A DNA stretch of 64,000 nucleotides from assembly GCA_011752475.1 (NCBI GenBank), contig CP048747.1, positions 1-64,000 on the forward strand, given 5' to 3'. The DNA is from Buchnera aphidicola (Microlophium carnosum). GTDB taxonomy: Bacteria > Pseudomonadota > Gammaproteobacteria > Enterobacterales > Enterobacteriaceae. Made by a program: the position numbers and the translations under genes. A model generated the notes under the pieces. That model saw only the letters and a list, made by a program, of their open reading frames with translations, made no database searches and had not been told where the DNA came from. Positions 36,041 through 48,656 of this stretch are shown here, piece by piece. The stretch's first letter is position 1; every line of letters begins with the position of its first letter.

Positions 36041-39000
36041 TTATTTTTCTATAAGAGCAGAATTTAATAATTCTGAAAGACTAGCAGAAGCTTCTTCCGC
36101 ACTAATTTGAGAACTGCTAACTGTTGGATTATTATGTTTTTTTTGACGACGATTAAAACGTTCTCTGTGATATGCATATCCTGTACCTGCGGGAATTAAA
36201 CGTCCAACAATGACATTTTCTTTTAATCCTCTTAATTCATCTTTTTTTCCTGCTACTGCAGATTCAGTTAATACTCTTGTTGTCTCTTGAAAAGAAGCTG
36301 CGGATATAAAAGATTCTGTTGCAAGTGACGCTTTAGTTATTCCTAATAAATCTCTTGAAAAAGTAGCTATTTTTTTCTTTTTTTTTGCTAATATTCGATT
36401 TGAAATTTTTATACGAGAAAATTCTACCTGTTCGCCTTCTAAAAAATCGGAATTTCCTGATTTAACTATAGTAGCTTTTCGAAGCATTTGTCTTATAATT
36501 ACTTCAATATGTTTATCATTAATTTTTACACCCTGTAGACGATATACTTCTTGTACTTCGTTTACGATATACCTAGTTACAGCTTGAACGCCTCTTAATC
36601 GAAGTATATCATGTGGTGATTCTGGACCATCGGATACCACATCTCCTCTTTCTACTCTTTCTCCTTCAAAGACGTTTAATTGTCTCCACTTTGGAATCAT
36701 TTCTTCATAAGAATCACTTCCGTCTACCGGTGTAATAACTAATCTTCTTTTTCCCTTAGTTTCTTTTCCAAAAGATATAATACCACTGATTTCAGCTAAA
36801 ATTGCCAATTCCTTGGGACGTCTAGCTTCAAATAAATCCGCAACTCTTGGCAGTCCACCAGTTATGTCTTTAGTTCCTCCAGATTCTTGTGGAACACGTG
36901 CTAATGTGTCACCAGAACTGATTTGTGCTCCATCATCAATTTGAACAATAGCTTTTCCAGGTAAAAAATATTGTGCAGGCATATCTGTTCCTGAAATAAG
37001 CACATCTTTTCCATTATAGTCCACAATTTTTAATGCTGGTCTTAAGTCTTTCCCAATTGTCATTCTTTCTGCTGTATCTAATATTACTATAGAAGATAAA
37101 CCAGTTAATTCATCTGCTTGTCTTGTAATACTTTGACCATCAATCATATCGACAAAACGAACTAAACCATTAACTTCGGTAATAACTGGCATGGTATGTG
37201 GATCCCATTTTGCAACAGTTTCTCCAGAGTTTACTTTTTCACCATCTCCTTTAGCCATAATAGCTCCATAAGGAACTTTATAAGTTTCTTTTGTTCTCCC
37301 AAAATTGTCAATAATATTAAGTTCTACATTTCTTGAAGTGATAACTATTTTACCAGTAGAATTAGTTACAAACTTTGCATTATTAAGATTTATAACACCT
37401 TGATTTTTTATTTGAATACTAGATTCTGCTGCAGCTCTTGATGCTGCACCTCCAATATGAAAAGTTCTCATAGTTAGCTGTGTGCCTGGTTCTCCTATAG
37501 ATTGAGCAGCGATCACTCCAATTGCTTCTCCTTTGTTAACTAAATTTCCTCGAGCTAGATCACGCCCATAACAATAAGCGCAAACACCAAAATTAGTGTC
37601 ACAATTTACAACTGATCTTACTTTAACATTATCTATAGAATTAGATTCTAAAAGATCACATAACTGTTCGTTTAACAGTGTATTTCTTTTAATTAGTATA
37701 TTTTTAGTATTTGGAATAATAACATTTTCTGCAGTAATTCGACCTAAAACGCGTTCACGTAATGGTTCTTTTACATCACCTCCTTCAATTAACGGAGTCA
37801 TTAAAATTCCTTCATGTGTTCGACAATCATCTTCTGTTATAACTAAATCTTGTGCTACATCTACTAAACGACGTGTTAAATAGCCAGAATTAGCGGTTTT
37901 TAATGCTGTATCTGCTAATCCCTTACGTGCTCCATGTGTAGAAATAAAATATTGCAGTACATTTAAACCTTCTCGAAAATTAGCTGTAATAGGTGTTTCA
38001 ATAATCGAACCATCAGGTTTTGCCATCAATCCTCTCATACCAGCTAATTGACGAATTTGTGCAGCAGAACCACGTGCTCCTGAATCAGCCATCATGAATA
38101 TACTATTAAAAGATATTTGTTTTTGCTTTTCACCTTTTTTATTTATGACAGATTCTGTAGATAAGTTTTCCATCATAGCTTTAGCCACTCGTTCGTTAGC
38201 TGCTGCCCAAATATCAATAACTTTATTATATCTTTCACCTGCTGTTACTAATCCAGATTGAAATTGCTCTTGTATTTCAGATACTTCAATTTCGGCTTCA
38301 TTAATAATATTTGCTTTTTTTTCTGGTATCACCATATCATCAATACCAACTGAAGCTCCTGATCTTGCTGCATAAGCGAAACCAGTATACATAATTTGAT
38401 CAGCAAAAAAAACAGTAGGTTTTAGTCCTAAAATACGATAACAAGTGTTCAGCATTTGAGAAATATCTTTTTTACCTAAAGTTTGATTAATAATACTAAA
38501 TGGTAATCCTTTAGGAACAATCATCCATAAAATAGCTCTCCCTATAGTAGTAGTAATGATTTTTTTTATTGTGATAAAACTATTATCTTCATTTTTTTTA
38601 TATTCTATTATTCGTACTTTTACCAATGCATGTAGTTCAGCAATACCTAAACGATAGACTTTTTCTGCTTCATTAGAATCATTCAATAACATACCTTCTC
38701 CTTTTCCGTTGATTTTTTCACGGGTCATATAATACAAACCCAAAACAACGTCTTGAGAAGGAACAATAATTGGTTCTCCATTAGCTGGAGATAAAATATT
38801 ATTTGTTGACATCATTAAAGCTCTAGCTTCTAATTGTGATTCTATAGTCAACGGAACATGTACAGCCATTTGATCTCCATCAAAGTCTGCATTATAAGCT
38901 GCACATACTAGTGGATGTAGTTGGATTGCTTTTCCTTCTATAAGAACTGGTTCAAATGCTTGTATACCTAATCTATGTAAAGTCGGAGCACGATTTAAAA

Positions 39001-40264
39001 GAACTGGATGTTCGCGAATCACTTCATCCAAAATATCCCATACTACTGCCTCCTCTTTTTCTACCATTTTTTTTGCTGCTTTAATAGTAGTTGCTAAACC
39101 ACGAACTTCTAATTTTCCGTATATAAATGGTTTAAAAAGTTCTAGCGCCATTTTTTTAGGTAATCCGCATTGATGTAAATGAAGATAAGGACCTACAGTA
39201 ATTACTGAACGACCAGAATAATCTACACGTTTTCCAAGAAGATTTTGTCGAAATCGTCCTTGTTTTCCTTTAATCATATCAGCTAATGACTTAAGAGGTC
39301 TTTTATTAGATCCTATGATCGCTCTTCCTCTTCTACCATTGTCTAATAAGGCATCTACTGCTTCTTGTAACATTCTTTTTTCATTACGTACAATTATGTC
39401 TGGAGCTGCTAAATCTAATAAGCGTTTTAGACGATTATTTCTATTAATTACTCGACGATATAAATCATTTAAATCTGATGTTGCAAATCTTCCACCATCT
39501 AGTGGTACTAATGGTCTGAGATCAGGCGGTAATACTGGTAATACATTTAGAATCATCCATTCAGGTTTATTATGAGACTGAATAAAAGATTCTAATAGTT
39601 TGATTCTTTTTGTTAGTTTTTTTCTTTTTGTTTCAGAATTAGTTTCATGTAATTCAAGTCTTAAAGTATTGCATTCTTGTGTTAAATTAATATCTTTTAA
39701 TAGAAATTGAATAGCTTCTGCTCCCATTGTAGCATGAAATTCATCTCCAAATTCTTCCAATGAATCTAGATATTGTTCTTCAGTTAAAATTTGACGTTTT
39801 TCAAGATTAGTCATTCCTGTTTCTATAACGACATAAGATTCAAAGTATAGTACTCTTTCAATATCTCTTAAAGGCATATCTAATAATAAACCTATTCGTG
39901 ATGGTAAAGATTTTAAAAACCAAATATGAGCTGTAGGAGAAGAAAGTTCTATATGACCCATACGTTCTCGTCTTACCTTGCTTTGTGTTACTTCAACGCC
40001 ACATTTTTCACAGATTACACCTCGATGTTTTAATCTTTTATATTTACCACATAAACATTCATAATCTTTTACTGGACCAAAAATACGTGCACAAAACAAT
40101 CCATCTCGTTCGGGTTTAAATGTACGATAATTAATGGTTTCAGGCTTTTTAACTTCTCCAAATGACCAAGATCTAATCATATCAGGTGAAGCTAACGAGA
40201 TTTTAATAGCATCAAAATCTTCATTTTTAGTTTGGGATTTTAGGAATTTTAGTAAATCTTTCAC
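36041..40264 (-). CDS. rpoC: RNA polymerase subunit beta'
   Basis: Beta' forms one jaw of RNA polymerase and holds the catalytic magnesium. The N-terminal zinc finger cysteines appear in [13 protein letters not shown] and CEKCG. The active site motif [14 protein letters not shown] (around residue 458) is perfect, and the bridge-helix/trigger-loop region with [16 protein letters not shown] is present. Length 1407 residues, identical to E. coli. The start is GTG at 40264, giving MKDLLKFLK as in E. coli. It follows rpoB after 74 bases. Confidence 0.98.
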   Translation of the reverse strand: MKDLLKFLKSQTKNEDFDAIKISLASPDMIRSWSFGEVKKPETINYRTFKPERDGLFCARIFGPVKDYECLCGKYKRLKHRGVICEKCGVEVTQSKVRRERMGHIELSSPTAHIWFLKSLPSRIGLLLDMPLRDIERVLYFESYVVIETGMTNLEKRQILTEEQYLDSLEEFGDEFHATMGAEAIQFLLKDINLTQECNTLRLELHETNSETKRKKLTKRIKLLESFIQSHNKPEWMILNVLPVLPPDLRPLVPLDGGRFATSDLNDLYRRVINRNNRLKRLLDLAAPDIIVRNEKRMLQEAVDALLDNGRRGRAIIGSNKRPLKSLADMIKGKQGRFRQNLLGKRVDYSGRSVITVGPYLHLHQCGLPKKMALELFKPFIYGKLEVRGLATTIKAAKKMVEKEEAVVWDILDEVIREHPVLLNRAPTLHRLGIQAFEPVLIEGKAIQLHPLVCAAYNADFDGDQMAVHVPLTIESQLEARALMMSTNNILSPANGEPIIVPSQDVVLGLYYMTREKINGKGEGMLLNDSNEAEKVYRLGIAELHALVKVRIIEYKKNEDNSFITIKKIITTTIGRAILWMIVPKGLPFSIINQTLGKKDISQMLNTCYRILGLKPTVFFADQIMYTGFAYAARSGASVGIDDMVIPEKKANIINEAEIEVSEIQEQFQSGLVTAGERYNKVIDIWAAANERVAKAMMENLSTESVINKKGEKQKQISFNSIFMMADSGARGSAAQIRQLAGMRGLMAKPDGSIIETPITANFREGLNVLQYFISTHGARKGLADTALKTANSGYLTRRLVDVAQDLVITEDDCRTHEGILMTPLIEGGDVKEPLRERVLGRITAENVIIPNTKNILIKRNTLLNEQLCDLLESNSIDNVKVRSVVNCDTNFGVCAYCYGRDLARGNLVNKGEAIGVIAAQSIGEPGTQLTMRTFHIGGAASRAAAESSIQIKNQGVINLNNAKFVTNSTGKIVITSRNVELNIIDNFGRTKETYKVPYGAIMAKGDGEKVNSGETVAKWDPHTMPVITEVNGLVRFVDMIDGQSITRQADELTGLSSIVILDTAERMTIGKDLRPALKIVDYNGKDVLISGTDMPAQYFLPGKAIVQIDDGAQISSGDTLARVPQESGGTKDITGGLPRVADLFEARRPKELAILAEISGIISFGKETKGKRRLVITPVDGSDSYEEMIPKWRQLNVFEGERVERGDVVSDGPESPHDILRLRGVQAVTRYIVNEVQEVYRLQGVKINDKHIEVIIRQMLRKATIVKSGNSDFLEGEQVEFSRIKISNRILAKKKKKIATFSRDLLGITKASLATESFISAASFQETTRVLTESAVAGKKDELRGLKENVIVGRLIPAGTGYAYHRERFNRRQKKHNNPTVSSSQISAEEASASLSELLNSALIEK

Positions 40265-40338
40265 ACATTAGCTCTCGTTGGAGTTAAATTTTCAAGGTAA
40301 TGAATATATAAATGTTTTGTACTATATTGCCGATATTA

Positions 40339-43300
40339 TTATTCGCTTTCTAGTTCAATGTTAATACCTAATGATCGAATTTCTTTTAACAAAACGTTAA
40401 AAGATTCTGGCATTCCAGGTTCCATTTGATGATTTCCGTCTACAATATTTTTATACATTTTAGTTCTTCCATTTACGTCATCGGATTTGACAGTTAACAT
40501 TTCTTGTAATGTATAAGAAGCTCCATATGCCTCTAGTGCCCACACTTCCATTTCACCGAAACGTTGACCACCAAATTGGGCTTTTCCACCTAATGGTTGT
40601 TGAGTGACTAAACTATAAGAACCAGTAGAACGAGCATGCATTTTATCATCTACTAAATGATTTAATTTTAACATGTACATATAGCCAACAGTAACAGGTC
40701 TTTCGAACTGTTCTCCTGTTCTTCCATCAAAGAGTGTAATTTGTCCCGAAGTAGGCAGTCCTGCAAATTTTAACATTTGTTTTATTTCGTTTTCTTGTGC
40801 ACCATCAAATACTGGTGTAGCAATAGGAATGCCATGTTTTAAATTTTCAGCTAAACGTAATATTTCTTCATTTGAAAATGTATCTAAATCTACTTTCTGA
40901 CGTAGATGATCTCCTAAATTAAAAGCTTTTTGTATAAATTTGCGCAAGTTGGATATTTTTTCTTGTGTTTTAAGCATATAATTTATTTTATCACCAATAC
41001 CCTTTGCTGCCATTCCTAAATGTGTTTCTAATATTTGTCCGATATTCATACGAGAAGGAACACCTAGTGGATTTAAAACAATATCAACTGGTATACCATG
41101 TTGATCATAAGGCATATCTTCAATAGGATTAATTTTAGAAATTACTCCTTTGTTCCCATGTCTTCCTGCCATTTTATCACCAGGTTGAATTTGACGTTTA
41201 ACTGCTAAATATACTTTAACTATTTTTAACACACCTGGAGCTAGGTCGTCTCCTTGTGTGATTTTTCGGCGTTTTATTTCAATTTTTTTATTAAATTCTT
41301 CTTTCAATTCATTGTGTTTTTTTGCAAGTTTTTCTATTTCTTGTTTTTTGTTTTTTTGTTTAATTTCTATAGAAAACCATTTGTCAAAAGGTAGTGTGCT
41401 AAGTTGTTCTGTTTGAATGTCACAAGATATAAAAGTTTTTTTAATATGAGTAAATAAACTGGATTCAAATATTTTAAATTCTTCAGTAAGATCCTTTTTA
41501 ATTTTTTTAAGTTGCATGTCTTCAATTTCTAAGGCTCTTTTATCTTTTTTTACGCCATCTCTTGTAAATATTTGAACATCTATTACAGTTCCTGAAACTC
41601 CATTAGGAACTCGTAATGAAGAATCTTTTACATCTGATGCTTTTTCACCAAAAATAGCACGTAATAATTTTTCTTCTGGTGTTAATTGTGTTTCTCCTTT
41701 TGGTGTTACTTTTCCGACTAATATATCACCTCCAGTGACTTCTGCTCCAATATAAACAATTCCTGATTCATCTAATTTAGATAATGCGGCTTCACCTACA
41801 TTAGGTATATCTGAACTAATTTCCTCTGCTCCTAATTTAGTATCTCGTGATATACAAGATAATTCTTGAATATGAATTGTAGTAAAACGATCTTCTTGAA
41901 CAACTCTTTCTGATACTAGGATTGAATCTTCAAAATTGTATCCGTTCCAAGGCATAAATGCTACACGCATATTTTGTCCTAACGCAAGCTCTCCTAAATC
42001 AGTAGATGGTCCGTCTGCTAGAACATCACCTTTCTTAATTTTTTCACCTAAATTGACGCAAGGTTGTTGATTGATACAAGTATTTTGATTTGAACGAGTA
42101 TATTTAGTTAAATTGTATATATCTATTCCAGCTTCTCCTAAATACATTTCTTTTTCATCTACTTTAATCACGATACGTGAAGCATCTACATATTGAATAA
42201 AACCACTTCTTTTAGCTACAACTGTAACTCCGGAATCTACTGCTACTGCTCTTTCCATTCCTGTCCCGACTAGAGGTTTGTCTGTTTTAAGAGTTGGTAC
42301 GGCTTGACGTTGCATATTAGCACCCATTAACGCTCTATTTGCATCATCATGTTCAAGAAAAGGAATTAAAGATGCACCGACAGACACAATTTGTTGTGTA
42401 GAAACATCCATATAATTTACTTGAGTACGATTAAATAAACTAGATTCACCTTTATGTCGACACGTGACTAAATCATCAGTAAAAAAACCAGTTTCATCAA
42501 TATTAGTATTAGCTTGTGCAATAATATAATTACCTTCTTCTATGGCAGATAGATAATTAATTTCTTTGGTAACTAAACCATTTCTGACTTTTCGATAAGG
42601 TGTTTCTAAAAATCCATAAGAATTTGTTTGAGCATATACAGATAAAGAATTAATTAATCCAATGTTCGGACCTTCTGGTGTTTCTATAGGACATACACGT
42701 CCGTAGTGAGTAGGATGAACATCTCGAACTTCAAAACCTGCTCTTTCTCTAGTTAAACCACCTAAACCTAATGCTGAAATACGTCTTTTATGCGTGATTT
42801 CTGATAAAGGATTATTTTGATCCATAAATTGTGATAATTGACTAGAACCAAAAAATTCTTTAACGGCAGCTGATATTGGCTTAGCATTAATCATATCTTG
42901 AGGCATAAGAGTATCTAAATCACCGATAGATAATCTTTCTTTAACTGCTCTTTCTACTCTTACTAAACCGATTCTAAATTGGTTTTCTGCCATTTCACCA
43001 ACAGATCTAACACGTCGGTTTCCTAAATGGTCAATATCGTCTATTTCTCCTTTTCCATTTCGAATATCGATAATTTTCTTGATAACATCAATAATATCTT
43101 CTTTATTTAAAGTACCTGAACCCTCAATTTCTTTACGTAAAAGAGATCTATTAAATTTCATTCTACCAACAGAAGAAAGATCATACCTGTCTTCAGAAAA
43201 AAATAAATTTTCAAATAAATTTTCTGTTGCTTCTTTAGTAGGAGGTTCTCCAGGTCTCATAACACGATAAATTTCTATTAAAGCACTCATGCGATCATTA

Positions 43301-44367
43301 GCTGAATCTATTCGTAGTGTTTCTGATATATATGGACCATGATCTAAATCATTAGTAAATAGTGTTTCAATATAATAAAAACCTGATTTTTTTAATTTTT
43401 CTAATGCTTCTAAAGAGAGTTCTGTATTGGGTAAAATAATTGTTTCACCTGTTTTTTGATCTATATATTTTTTAGATACAATTCTTCCTAAAATATATTC
43501 AACAGGAACTATAATAGATTTTATTTCATTTCTTTTTAACTCTTGAATATGTCTAGCAGTAATACGACGACCTTTTTCTATATATGTTTTTCCATTCTTT
43601 TTAATATCAAATGACGCAGTTTCACCACGTAGTCTTTCAGGTACTAATTCTAGTTCAATTTGATTCTTTTCTATTTTGAAAATATTTTTTTCAAAAAATA
43701 TATTCAATATTTCTTCTGTATTATAATTAAGAGCACGTAAAAGAATACTTACTGGTAGTTTTCTACGTCTATCAATTCTAACAAATAAATTATCTTTTGG
43801 ATCGAATTCAAAATCTAACCAAGATCCTCGGTAAGGAATAATTCGGGCATTATAAAGAACTTTTCCTGAAGAATGTGTCTTTCCTTTATCGCTATCAAAA
43901 AAAACTCCAGGACTACGGTGTAGCTGAGAGACAACGACTCTTTCTGTTCCATTTATTATAAATGTTCCATTATTTGTCATGAGTGGGATTTCGCCCATGT
44001 AAACTTCTTGTTCTTTAATATCTTTAACAGTGGCTTCTAATATGTCACGTTCGTAGATAATAAGACGTAATCTTACTCTTAATGGTGCTGAATAAGTCGC
44101 GCCTCTTATTTGACATTCTTTCACATCAAATATTGTTTCTCCTAAACGATAACTAACATATTGAAGCTCAGAATTTCCATTATAACCACAAATAGGAAAT
44201 ACTGAACGAAATGCTGCTTCTAATCCGTATTCACCTTCTAAATCTGGTTTAATAAATTTTTTGAAAGAATCTAATTGAATCGAAAGAAGATATGGTATAT
44301 CTAAAACTTTAGGACGTTTGCCAAAATCTTTACGAATACGTTTTTTTTCGGTATAAGAGTAAACCAT
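40339..44367 (-). CDS. rpoB: RNA polymerase subunit beta
   Basis: Beta is the second large catalytic subunit. It starts [22 protein letters not shown], contains the rifampicin-pocket segment [22 protein letters not shown], with the wild-type sensitive residues, and the [13 protein letters not shown] region. It ends near [11 protein letters not shown]. Length 1342 residues, the same as E. coli. It is preceded by a conserved hairpin in the rplL-rpoB spacer. Confidence 0.98.
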   Translation of the reverse strand: MVYSYTEKKRIRKDFGKRPKVLDIPYLLSIQLDSFKKFIKPDLEGEYGLEAAFRSVFPICGYNGNSELQYVSYRLGETIFDVKECQIRGATYSAPLRVRLRLIIYERDILEATVKDIKEQEVYMGEIPLMTNNGTFIINGTERVVVSQLHRSPGVFFDSDKGKTHSSGKVLYNARIIPYRGSWLDFEFDPKDNLFVRIDRRRKLPVSILLRALNYNTEEILNIFFEKNIFKIEKNQIELELVPERLRGETASFDIKKNGKTYIEKGRRITARHIQELKRNEIKSIIVPVEYILGRIVSKKYIDQKTGETIILPNTELSLEALEKLKKSGFYYIETLFTNDLDHGPYISETLRIDSANDRMSALIEIYRVMRPGEPPTKEATENLFENLFFSEDRYDLSSVGRMKFNRSLLRKEIEGSGTLNKEDIIDVIKKIIDIRNGKGEIDDIDHLGNRRVRSVGEMAENQFRIGLVRVERAVKERLSIGDLDTLMPQDMINAKPISAAVKEFFGSSQLSQFMDQNNPLSEITHKRRISALGLGGLTRERAGFEVRDVHPTHYGRVCPIETPEGPNIGLINSLSVYAQTNSYGFLETPYRKVRNGLVTKEINYLSAIEEGNYIIAQANTNIDETGFFTDDLVTCRHKGESSLFNRTQVNYMDVSTQQIVSVGASLIPFLEHDDANRALMGANMQRQAVPTLKTDKPLVGTGMERAVAVDSGVTVVAKRSGFIQYVDASRIVIKVDEKEMYLGEAGIDIYNLTKYTRSNQNTCINQQPCVNLGEKIKKGDVLADGPSTDLGELALGQNMRVAFMPWNGYNFEDSILVSERVVQEDRFTTIHIQELSCISRDTKLGAEEISSDIPNVGEAALSKLDESGIVYIGAEVTGGDILVGKVTPKGETQLTPEEKLLRAIFGEKASDVKDSSLRVPNGVSGTVIDVQIFTRDGVKKDKRALEIEDMQLKKIKKDLTEEFKIFESSLFTHIKKTFISCDIQTEQLSTLPFDKWFSIEIKQKNKKQEIEKLAKKHNELKEEFNKKIEIKRRKITQGDDLAPGVLKIVKVYLAVKRQIQPGDKMAGRHGNKGVISKINPIEDMPYDQHGIPVDIVLNPLGVPSRMNIGQILETHLGMAAKGIGDKINYMLKTQEKISNLRKFIQKAFNLGDHLRQKVDLDTFSNEEILRLAENLKHGIPIATPVFDGAQENEIKQMLKFAGLPTSGQITLFDGRTGEQFERPVTVGYMYMLKLNHLVDDKMHARSTGSYSLVTQQPLGGKAQFGGQRFGEMEVWALEAYGASYTLQEMLTVKSDDVNGRTKMYKNIVDGNHQMEPGMPESFNVLLKEIRSLGINIELESE

Positions 44368-44520
44368 GGGGTTCCTAATCTCGTTGACAGATAAATTACA
44401 AATTAATTTATCTTTTTGTCTGAAGGGGAGACAGTTTTAATATTTTTTAAGAATTTTATTTTTTAATTATTTTTTATTAAATATTTTTAGAAAATGACTT
44501 GAATGTTTTTTGATTTAAAA

Positions 44521-44545
44521 GGCTGGTGAATTAAAATCACCAGCC
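44521..44545 (-). terminator. Attenuator hairpin between rplL and rpoB
   Basis: GGCTGGTGA (44521-44529) and TCACCAGCC (44537-44545) form a perfect 9-bp GC-rich stem. On the minus strand it is followed by TTTTAAAT. It lies between rplL and rpoB. E. coli has a partial terminator at the same place with, as I recall, nearly the same stem, which lowers rpoBC transcription relative to the ribosomal genes. Confidence 0.7.
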
Positions 44546-44583
44546 GTGCTTTCAAATTGATTAAATTATAAAATTTAATATTT

Positions 44584-44952
44584 TTATTTAATTTCGATTT
44601 CAGCACCAACATCTTCCAATGTTTTTTTAAGTGATTCTGCATCTTCTTTGCTGATATTTTCTTTTAATACTGTTGGGGCAGATTCTACTAAGTCTTTAGC
44701 TTCTTTTAATCCTAAACCAGTTGCACTACGTACAGTTTTAATTACTGATACTTTATTTGGTCCAATAACTTTTAAGAAAATATCAAATTCTGTTTTTTCT
44801 TCATGCAAATCTTTTTCATTTGGATTATTGCTATTCATAGCCATATTAGCAGAAACTCCAAATTTTTCTTCCATTGCTGCAATAAGATCTACGACATTCA
44901 TGACTGACATTTCTGATACAGCTTCTAAGATTTGTTCTTTAGTAATAGACAT
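44584..44952 (-). CDS. rplL: 50S ribosomal protein L7/L12
   Basis: L12 forms the flexible stalk that recruits translational GTPases. The N-terminal dimer domain is [34 protein letters not shown]. The C-terminal factor-binding domain is [27 protein letters not shown]. The start is ATG at 44952, after AGGAA and matching the E. coli N-terminus; an upstream ATG at 44973 would add MLLGIIV without support. That makes 122 residues (E. coli 121). The hinge, normally alanine-rich, is here [11 protein letters not shown], rich in asparagine. Confidence 0.96.
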   Translation of the reverse strand: MSITKEQILEAVSEMSVMNVVDLIAAMEEKFGVSANMAMNSNNPNEKDLHEEKTEFDIFLKVIGPNKVSVIKTVRSATGLGLKEAKDLVESAPTVLKENISKEDAESLKKTLEDVGAEIEIK

Positions 44953-45018
44953 AACAATAATTCCTAATAACAATTAGAATTATTTTAGATGTTATTAATA
45001 CATCAAAAATAATAACCT

Positions 45019-45516
45019 TTATGAGGTTTCTTTTTTTTGTTTTATAGCAGATAATATATAAATAAGTTTTCCAGCAATTGATATCTTCAATGTTAATAGA
45101 AGTTTGATTATGGCTTCTTTATAAGTAGGCATATCTGCAAGTTGATTTATTTCTAAAGTAGAGAGTAATTTTCCTTCAAAAGCTGCTCCTGTAATTTTAA
45201 ACTGTGTATTTTGTTTTGCAAACTCTTTGAATAACCTCGCACCGCTACCTGGATGTATCATAGAATAAGCGATAAAAGTAGAACCTTTCAACTTTTCTTT
45301 TAAACATTCAAAAATAGTATTTTTAATTGCTAAAGATAATAGAGTATTTTGAACAATACTCATTTTTACTCCGATTTCACGTCCAGATTTTCTTAATTCA
45401 TTGATTTTATTTACACAAACACCTTGAGAATCTGCAGTAACAGCTGATAATGCTGTATTAGAAATTTTATTAATTTTAGCAACAATGATTTTCTTGTTAT
45501 AAAGATTTAATGCCAT
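45019..45516 (-). CDS. rplJ: 50S ribosomal protein L10
   Basis: L10 anchors L12 dimers to the ribosome. The N-terminal rRNA-binding domain has VTADSQGVCVNKINELRKSGRE and KMSIVQNTLL, and the C-terminal helix binds L12. Length 165 residues, as in E. coli. It is preceded by a long leader (45517-45777), the place where L10-L12 represses its own translation in E. coli. Confidence 0.95.
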   Translation of the reverse strand: MALNLYNKKIIVAKINKISNTALSAVTADSQGVCVNKINELRKSGREIGVKMSIVQNTLLSLAIKNTIFECLKEKLKGSTFIAYSMIHPGSGARLFKEFAKQNTQFKITGAAFEGKLLSTLEINQLADMPTYKEAIIKLLLTLKISIAGKLIYILSAIKQKKETS

Positions 45517-45777
45517 TTATTAAATTCTCCTTATTAATCTAGAGAGAAATGATTTAAATCAATTTTTAATAAAAATACTAACTATATATATTTTTTTAAA
45601 ATACATTTTTATTTTTTCACTCTATGACTATAAAAAAAGATTATTAAATAATAAATTTTAGCATTAGAAACAGATGATTTTTTAATCGTTTTAAAACATA
45701 AAAATATTTTTAATACTGATTAAAAAAAGGGATATTATAAATAATTTTTTTTATAGCGTAAAGTGGAAATCATTTTG
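45517..45777 (-). promoter_or_regulatory. Long untranslated leader of rplJL
   Basis: A 261-base gap separates rplA from rplJ inside an operon whose other ribosomal genes are two bases apart. In E. coli this space holds a promoter and the structured leader bound by the L10-L12 complex. I did not identify a specific fold by eye; the call rests on position and unusual length in a compact operon. Confidence 0.4.
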
Positions 45778-46473
45778 TTAAGGAGATAAAGTAGATTGAT
45801 CAATAATTAATCCTATTCCCATAGTTGTTGATAAAACTATCTTTTTTATATACAATCCCTTTGATTGTGGCGGTTTTGCTTTTTTAATAGATTCTAAAAA
45901 TACATGCAAATTTTCTTTTATTTGGTTTATATTGAAATTAATTCGACCAATTGTAGCATGAATAATTCCATTTTTATCATTTCGGTAGCGTACTTGTCCT
46001 GTTTTTGCGTTTTTAATTGCTTCAGAAATATTTGTCGTTACTGTTCCTAGTTTAGGATTAGGCATTAAATTACGAGGTCCAAGTATTTGTCCTAACTGTG
46101 TTACTACTTGCATTGCATCAGGTGAAGCAATAACAACATCAAAATTAACACCTTCTTTTTTTATTTTTTCAGATAGGTCTTCCATTCCTATTAATTCAGC
46201 ACCTGCATTTTTAGCTATTTTAACATTATCACCTTGTGTAAATACAGCGACTCGAATAGAACGTCCGATTCCATGTGGTAATACTATAGAACCTCGAATA
46301 TTTTGATTTGACTTTTTAGAATCTATCCCTAAATTAATAGCAATATCAATACTTTCATTAAATTTTACTTTAGATGATTTTTTTAATAAATTTATTAAAT
46401 CATCAATTTGGTATAATTTTTCAAAATTAATATTTTCTTTCATTTTTTTAATGCGTTTAGCGATTTTGTTCAT
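45778..46473 (-). CDS. rplA: 50S ribosomal protein L1
   Basis: L1 forms the mobile stalk near the E site and represses its own operon in E. coli. The signature segments [53 protein letters not shown] and [14 protein letters not shown] are present. Length 231 residues (E. coli 234). A GAGGG ribosome-binding site overlaps the end of rplK, and the two genes are two bases apart. Confidence 0.96.
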   Translation of the reverse strand: MNKIAKRIKKMKENINFEKLYQIDDLINLLKKSSKVKFNESIDIAINLGIDSKKSNQNIRGSIVLPHGIGRSIRVAVFTQGDNVKIAKNAGAELIGMEDLSEKIKKEGVNFDVVIASPDAMQVVTQLGQILGPRNLMPNPKLGTVTTNISEAIKNAKTGQVRYRNDKNGIIHATIGRINFNINQIKENLHVFLESIKKAKPPQSKGLYIKKIVLSTTMGIGLIIDQSTLSP

Positions 46474-46475
46474 TA

Positions 46476-46904
46476 TTATCCCTCAATGACTAGACCCATA
46501 GATTTAGCTGTTCCTTCAATAGATCTCATCATGCTTTCAATATTAGAACCAGTCATATCATTATTTTTAATCATTGCTATTTCTTTTATTTGTGCACGAT
46601 TGACTTTTCCTATTTGTTCTAATTTAGTTTTACTAGAACCTTTTTTAATGCTAGATAGTTTTTTTAATAAAACAGAAGCAGGAGGTGTTTTAGTAATAAA
46701 TGTAAATGAACGATCAGAATAAACTGTGATAATTACTGGTATTGGAAGTCCTTTTTCTATATTTTCTGTTTTTTTGTTGAATAATTTACAGAATTCCATA
46801 ATATTGACACCTTTCTGCCCTAAAGCGGGGCCAATTGGTGGACTAGGATTAGCTGTTCCAGCTGATACTTGTAGTTTAATATATGATTGTATTTTTTTAG
46901 CCAT
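46476..46904 (-). CDS. rplK: 50S ribosomal protein L11
   Basis: L11 is part of the GTPase-associated centre with L10/L12. The N-terminal [32 protein letters not shown] is diagnostic, and the C-terminal rRNA-binding region contains [15 protein letters not shown]. Length 142 residues, equal to E. coli. Directly downstream of nusG. Confidence 0.97.
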   Translation of the reverse strand: MAKKIQSYIKLQVSAGTANPSPPIGPALGQKGVNIMEFCKLFNKKTENIEKGLPIPVIITVYSDRSFTFITKTPPASVLLKKLSSIKKGSSKTKLEQIGKVNRAQIKEIAMIKNNDMTGSNIESMMRSIEGTAKSMGLVIEG

Positions 46905-46939
46905 ATTTTTCTCATTTTATATTAAAATTTATCAGTTTT

Positions 46940-47485
46940 TTAATTTTTTTCTACTTGTCTAAAATCTAGTTCTACAGGAGTAGATCTTCCAAAAATAGAA
47001 ACAGAGACTTTAAGTCTGCTTTTTTCATAGTCAACTTCTTCTACTACACCATTAAAATCTGCAAAAGGACCGTCATTTACACGAATCATTTCTCCTGGTT
47101 CAAATAAAGTTTTAGGTCTGGGTTTATCACCAATTTTGCGCAGTCTATTAATAATAATTTCTACTTCTTTATCACTAATAGGAGAAGGCTTATCTGATTT
47201 TCCTCCAATAAATCCTAAAACTCTAGGAACACTTCTAATCAGATGCCAAGTAGAATCCGTCATTTTCATTTGAATCAAAACATATCCAGGAAAAAATTTA
47301 TATTCACTTTTTCTACGCTGTCCACCTCGAATTTCCACTACTTCTTGAGAAGGAACCATTACTTCACCGAATAAATCTCCCATTTCATTTAATTTTACAT
47401 GTTCTCGTATTGATTGTGCTACGCGGCTTTCGAATCCAGAAAAAGCTTGTAATACATACCATCTTTTTTTTTGACTCTCATGCAT
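46940..47485 (-). CDS. nusG: Transcription termination/antitermination factor NusG
   Basis: NusG binds RNA polymerase, reduces pausing and couples it to Rho or the ribosome (S10). The NGN domain starts [19 protein letters not shown] and includes FPGYVLIQM. The C-terminal KOW domain contains [22 protein letters not shown]. Length 181 residues, identical to E. coli. It begins two bases after the secE stop codon. Confidence 0.97.
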   Translation of the reverse strand: MHESQKKRWYVLQAFSGFESRVAQSIREHVKLNEMGDLFGEVMVPSQEVVEIRGGQRRKSEYKFFPGYVLIQMKMTDSTWHLIRSVPRVLGFIGGKSDKPSPISDKEVEIIINRLRKIGDKPRPKTLFEPGEMIRVNDGPFADFNGVVEEVDYEKSRLKVSVSIFGRSTPVELDFRQVEKN

Positions 47486-47487
47486 TT

Positions 47488-47871
47488 TTAGAACCTTAAA
47501 CTAATAATAAATGCTATTAAATGGAATATTATACTATCTACACCCCACAAAAGAAGAGACATAAAAATTGTTATAACAATAACAATTAATGTAGTATATA
47601 AAGTCTCATTATATTTAGGCCATATTATTTTTTGCATCTCTTTTTTTGACATAATTATATATGATAATAGGTATTCTCCTTTTTTTGTGTATATTAAAGT
47701 TCCTATTGCACAAAGAATTAAAAAAGACATAATAAATATGCGAACAAATAATTGTGTTTTGTCAAAATAGTAATTAATAAAAAAAGAAAGCGTCAAAAAT
47801 ATAGATATAGATAACCATTTTATTTTTTCTGAAATTTTATATTTGTTTCGGTTATAGTTATTTTTATTCAT
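47488..47871 (-). CDS. secE: Preprotein translocase subunit SecE
   Basis: SecE is the essential clamp of the SecYEG channel. The 127-residue protein has three hydrophobic segments, as in E. coli, and the conserved cytosolic amphipathic stretch [20 protein letters not shown] before the last membrane helix. It forms an operon with nusG. In E. coli tufB lies just upstream; here it is missing. Confidence 0.94.
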   Translation of the reverse strand: MNKNNYNRNKYKISEKIKWLSISIFLTLSFFINYYFDKTQLFVRIFIMSFLILCAIGTLIYTKKGEYLLSYIIMSKKEMQKIIWPKYNETLYTTLIVIVITIFMSLLLWGVDSIIFHLIAFIISLRF

Positions 47872-48150
47872 AGTTTCTCCTAAAATTATAAAATAATATA
47901 GAAAAAATATGTTAATACATCAAATATCTTGTTCTTTTTTATTTATAAAAATTATATTTTTTATATGAAAAAAAAATCATTTTTTAAAATAAAAGCTCGT
48001 AAAATAAACTATTAATTTTTTAAAATAGATCAATTCGTCATTATGTATGAAGTAAGTATAGAAGTTTCAAAATATAAAATATTTTAAAATAAAGTATTAG
48101 GTGAGATTTATGATAAATGATTTGAAAATATTTTTTTAAAAAATTAATTA

Positions 48151-48223
48151 TGCTGATACCCAGAATTGAACTGGGGACCTCACCCTTACCAAGGGTGTGC
48201 TCTACCTACTGAGCCATATCAGC
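48151..48223 (-). tRNA. thrT: tRNA-Thr (anticodon GGT)
   Basis: The minus strand gives a complete cloverleaf with acceptor arms GCTGATA and TATCAGC, D-arm GGCTCAGTAGGTAGAGC, anticodon GGT and T-arm CAGTTCAATTCTG. No CCA is encoded. It is the last of a four-tRNA cluster and corresponds by position to E. coli thrT. Confidence 0.95.
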
Positions 48224-48240
48224 AACTTTACTGTTTTTTA

Positions 48241-48312
48241 AGCGGACAGCGGGAATTGAACCCGCGTTATCAGCTTGGAAGGCTGAAGTAATAGCCATTA
48301 TACGATGTCCGC
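48241..48312 (-). tRNA. glyT: tRNA-Gly (anticodon TCC)
   Basis: The minus strand folds with acceptor arms GCGGACA and TGTCCGC, anticodon TCC inside the loop CTTCCAA, and T-loop GGTTCAATTCC. Corresponds by position to E. coli glyT. Confidence 0.95.
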
Positions 48313-48338
48313 ATTTTATAGGATTTATATTTTTTTAC

Positions 48339-48420
<82 letters not shown>

Positions 48421-48435
48421 TAAAAATAATTTTTA

Positions 48436-48508
<73 letters not shown>

Positions 48509-48656
48509 TTTTTTTACCGAAAATAGAAAAAAACATTAAAATATTAATTTTAATTAAGTTATATTATATAATTTTTCGTTCATATTGCAAGTTTTTTTAT
48601 CAAAATAATCTTGTTTTTAGGAAAGATTATATTTTTTATTTAAATTTATTGAGTTT

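Noticed and set aside
47872..48150. Remnant of tufB between tRNA-Thr and secE
   Set aside because: No reading frame in any phase shows EF-Tu motifs; treated as clean deletion.
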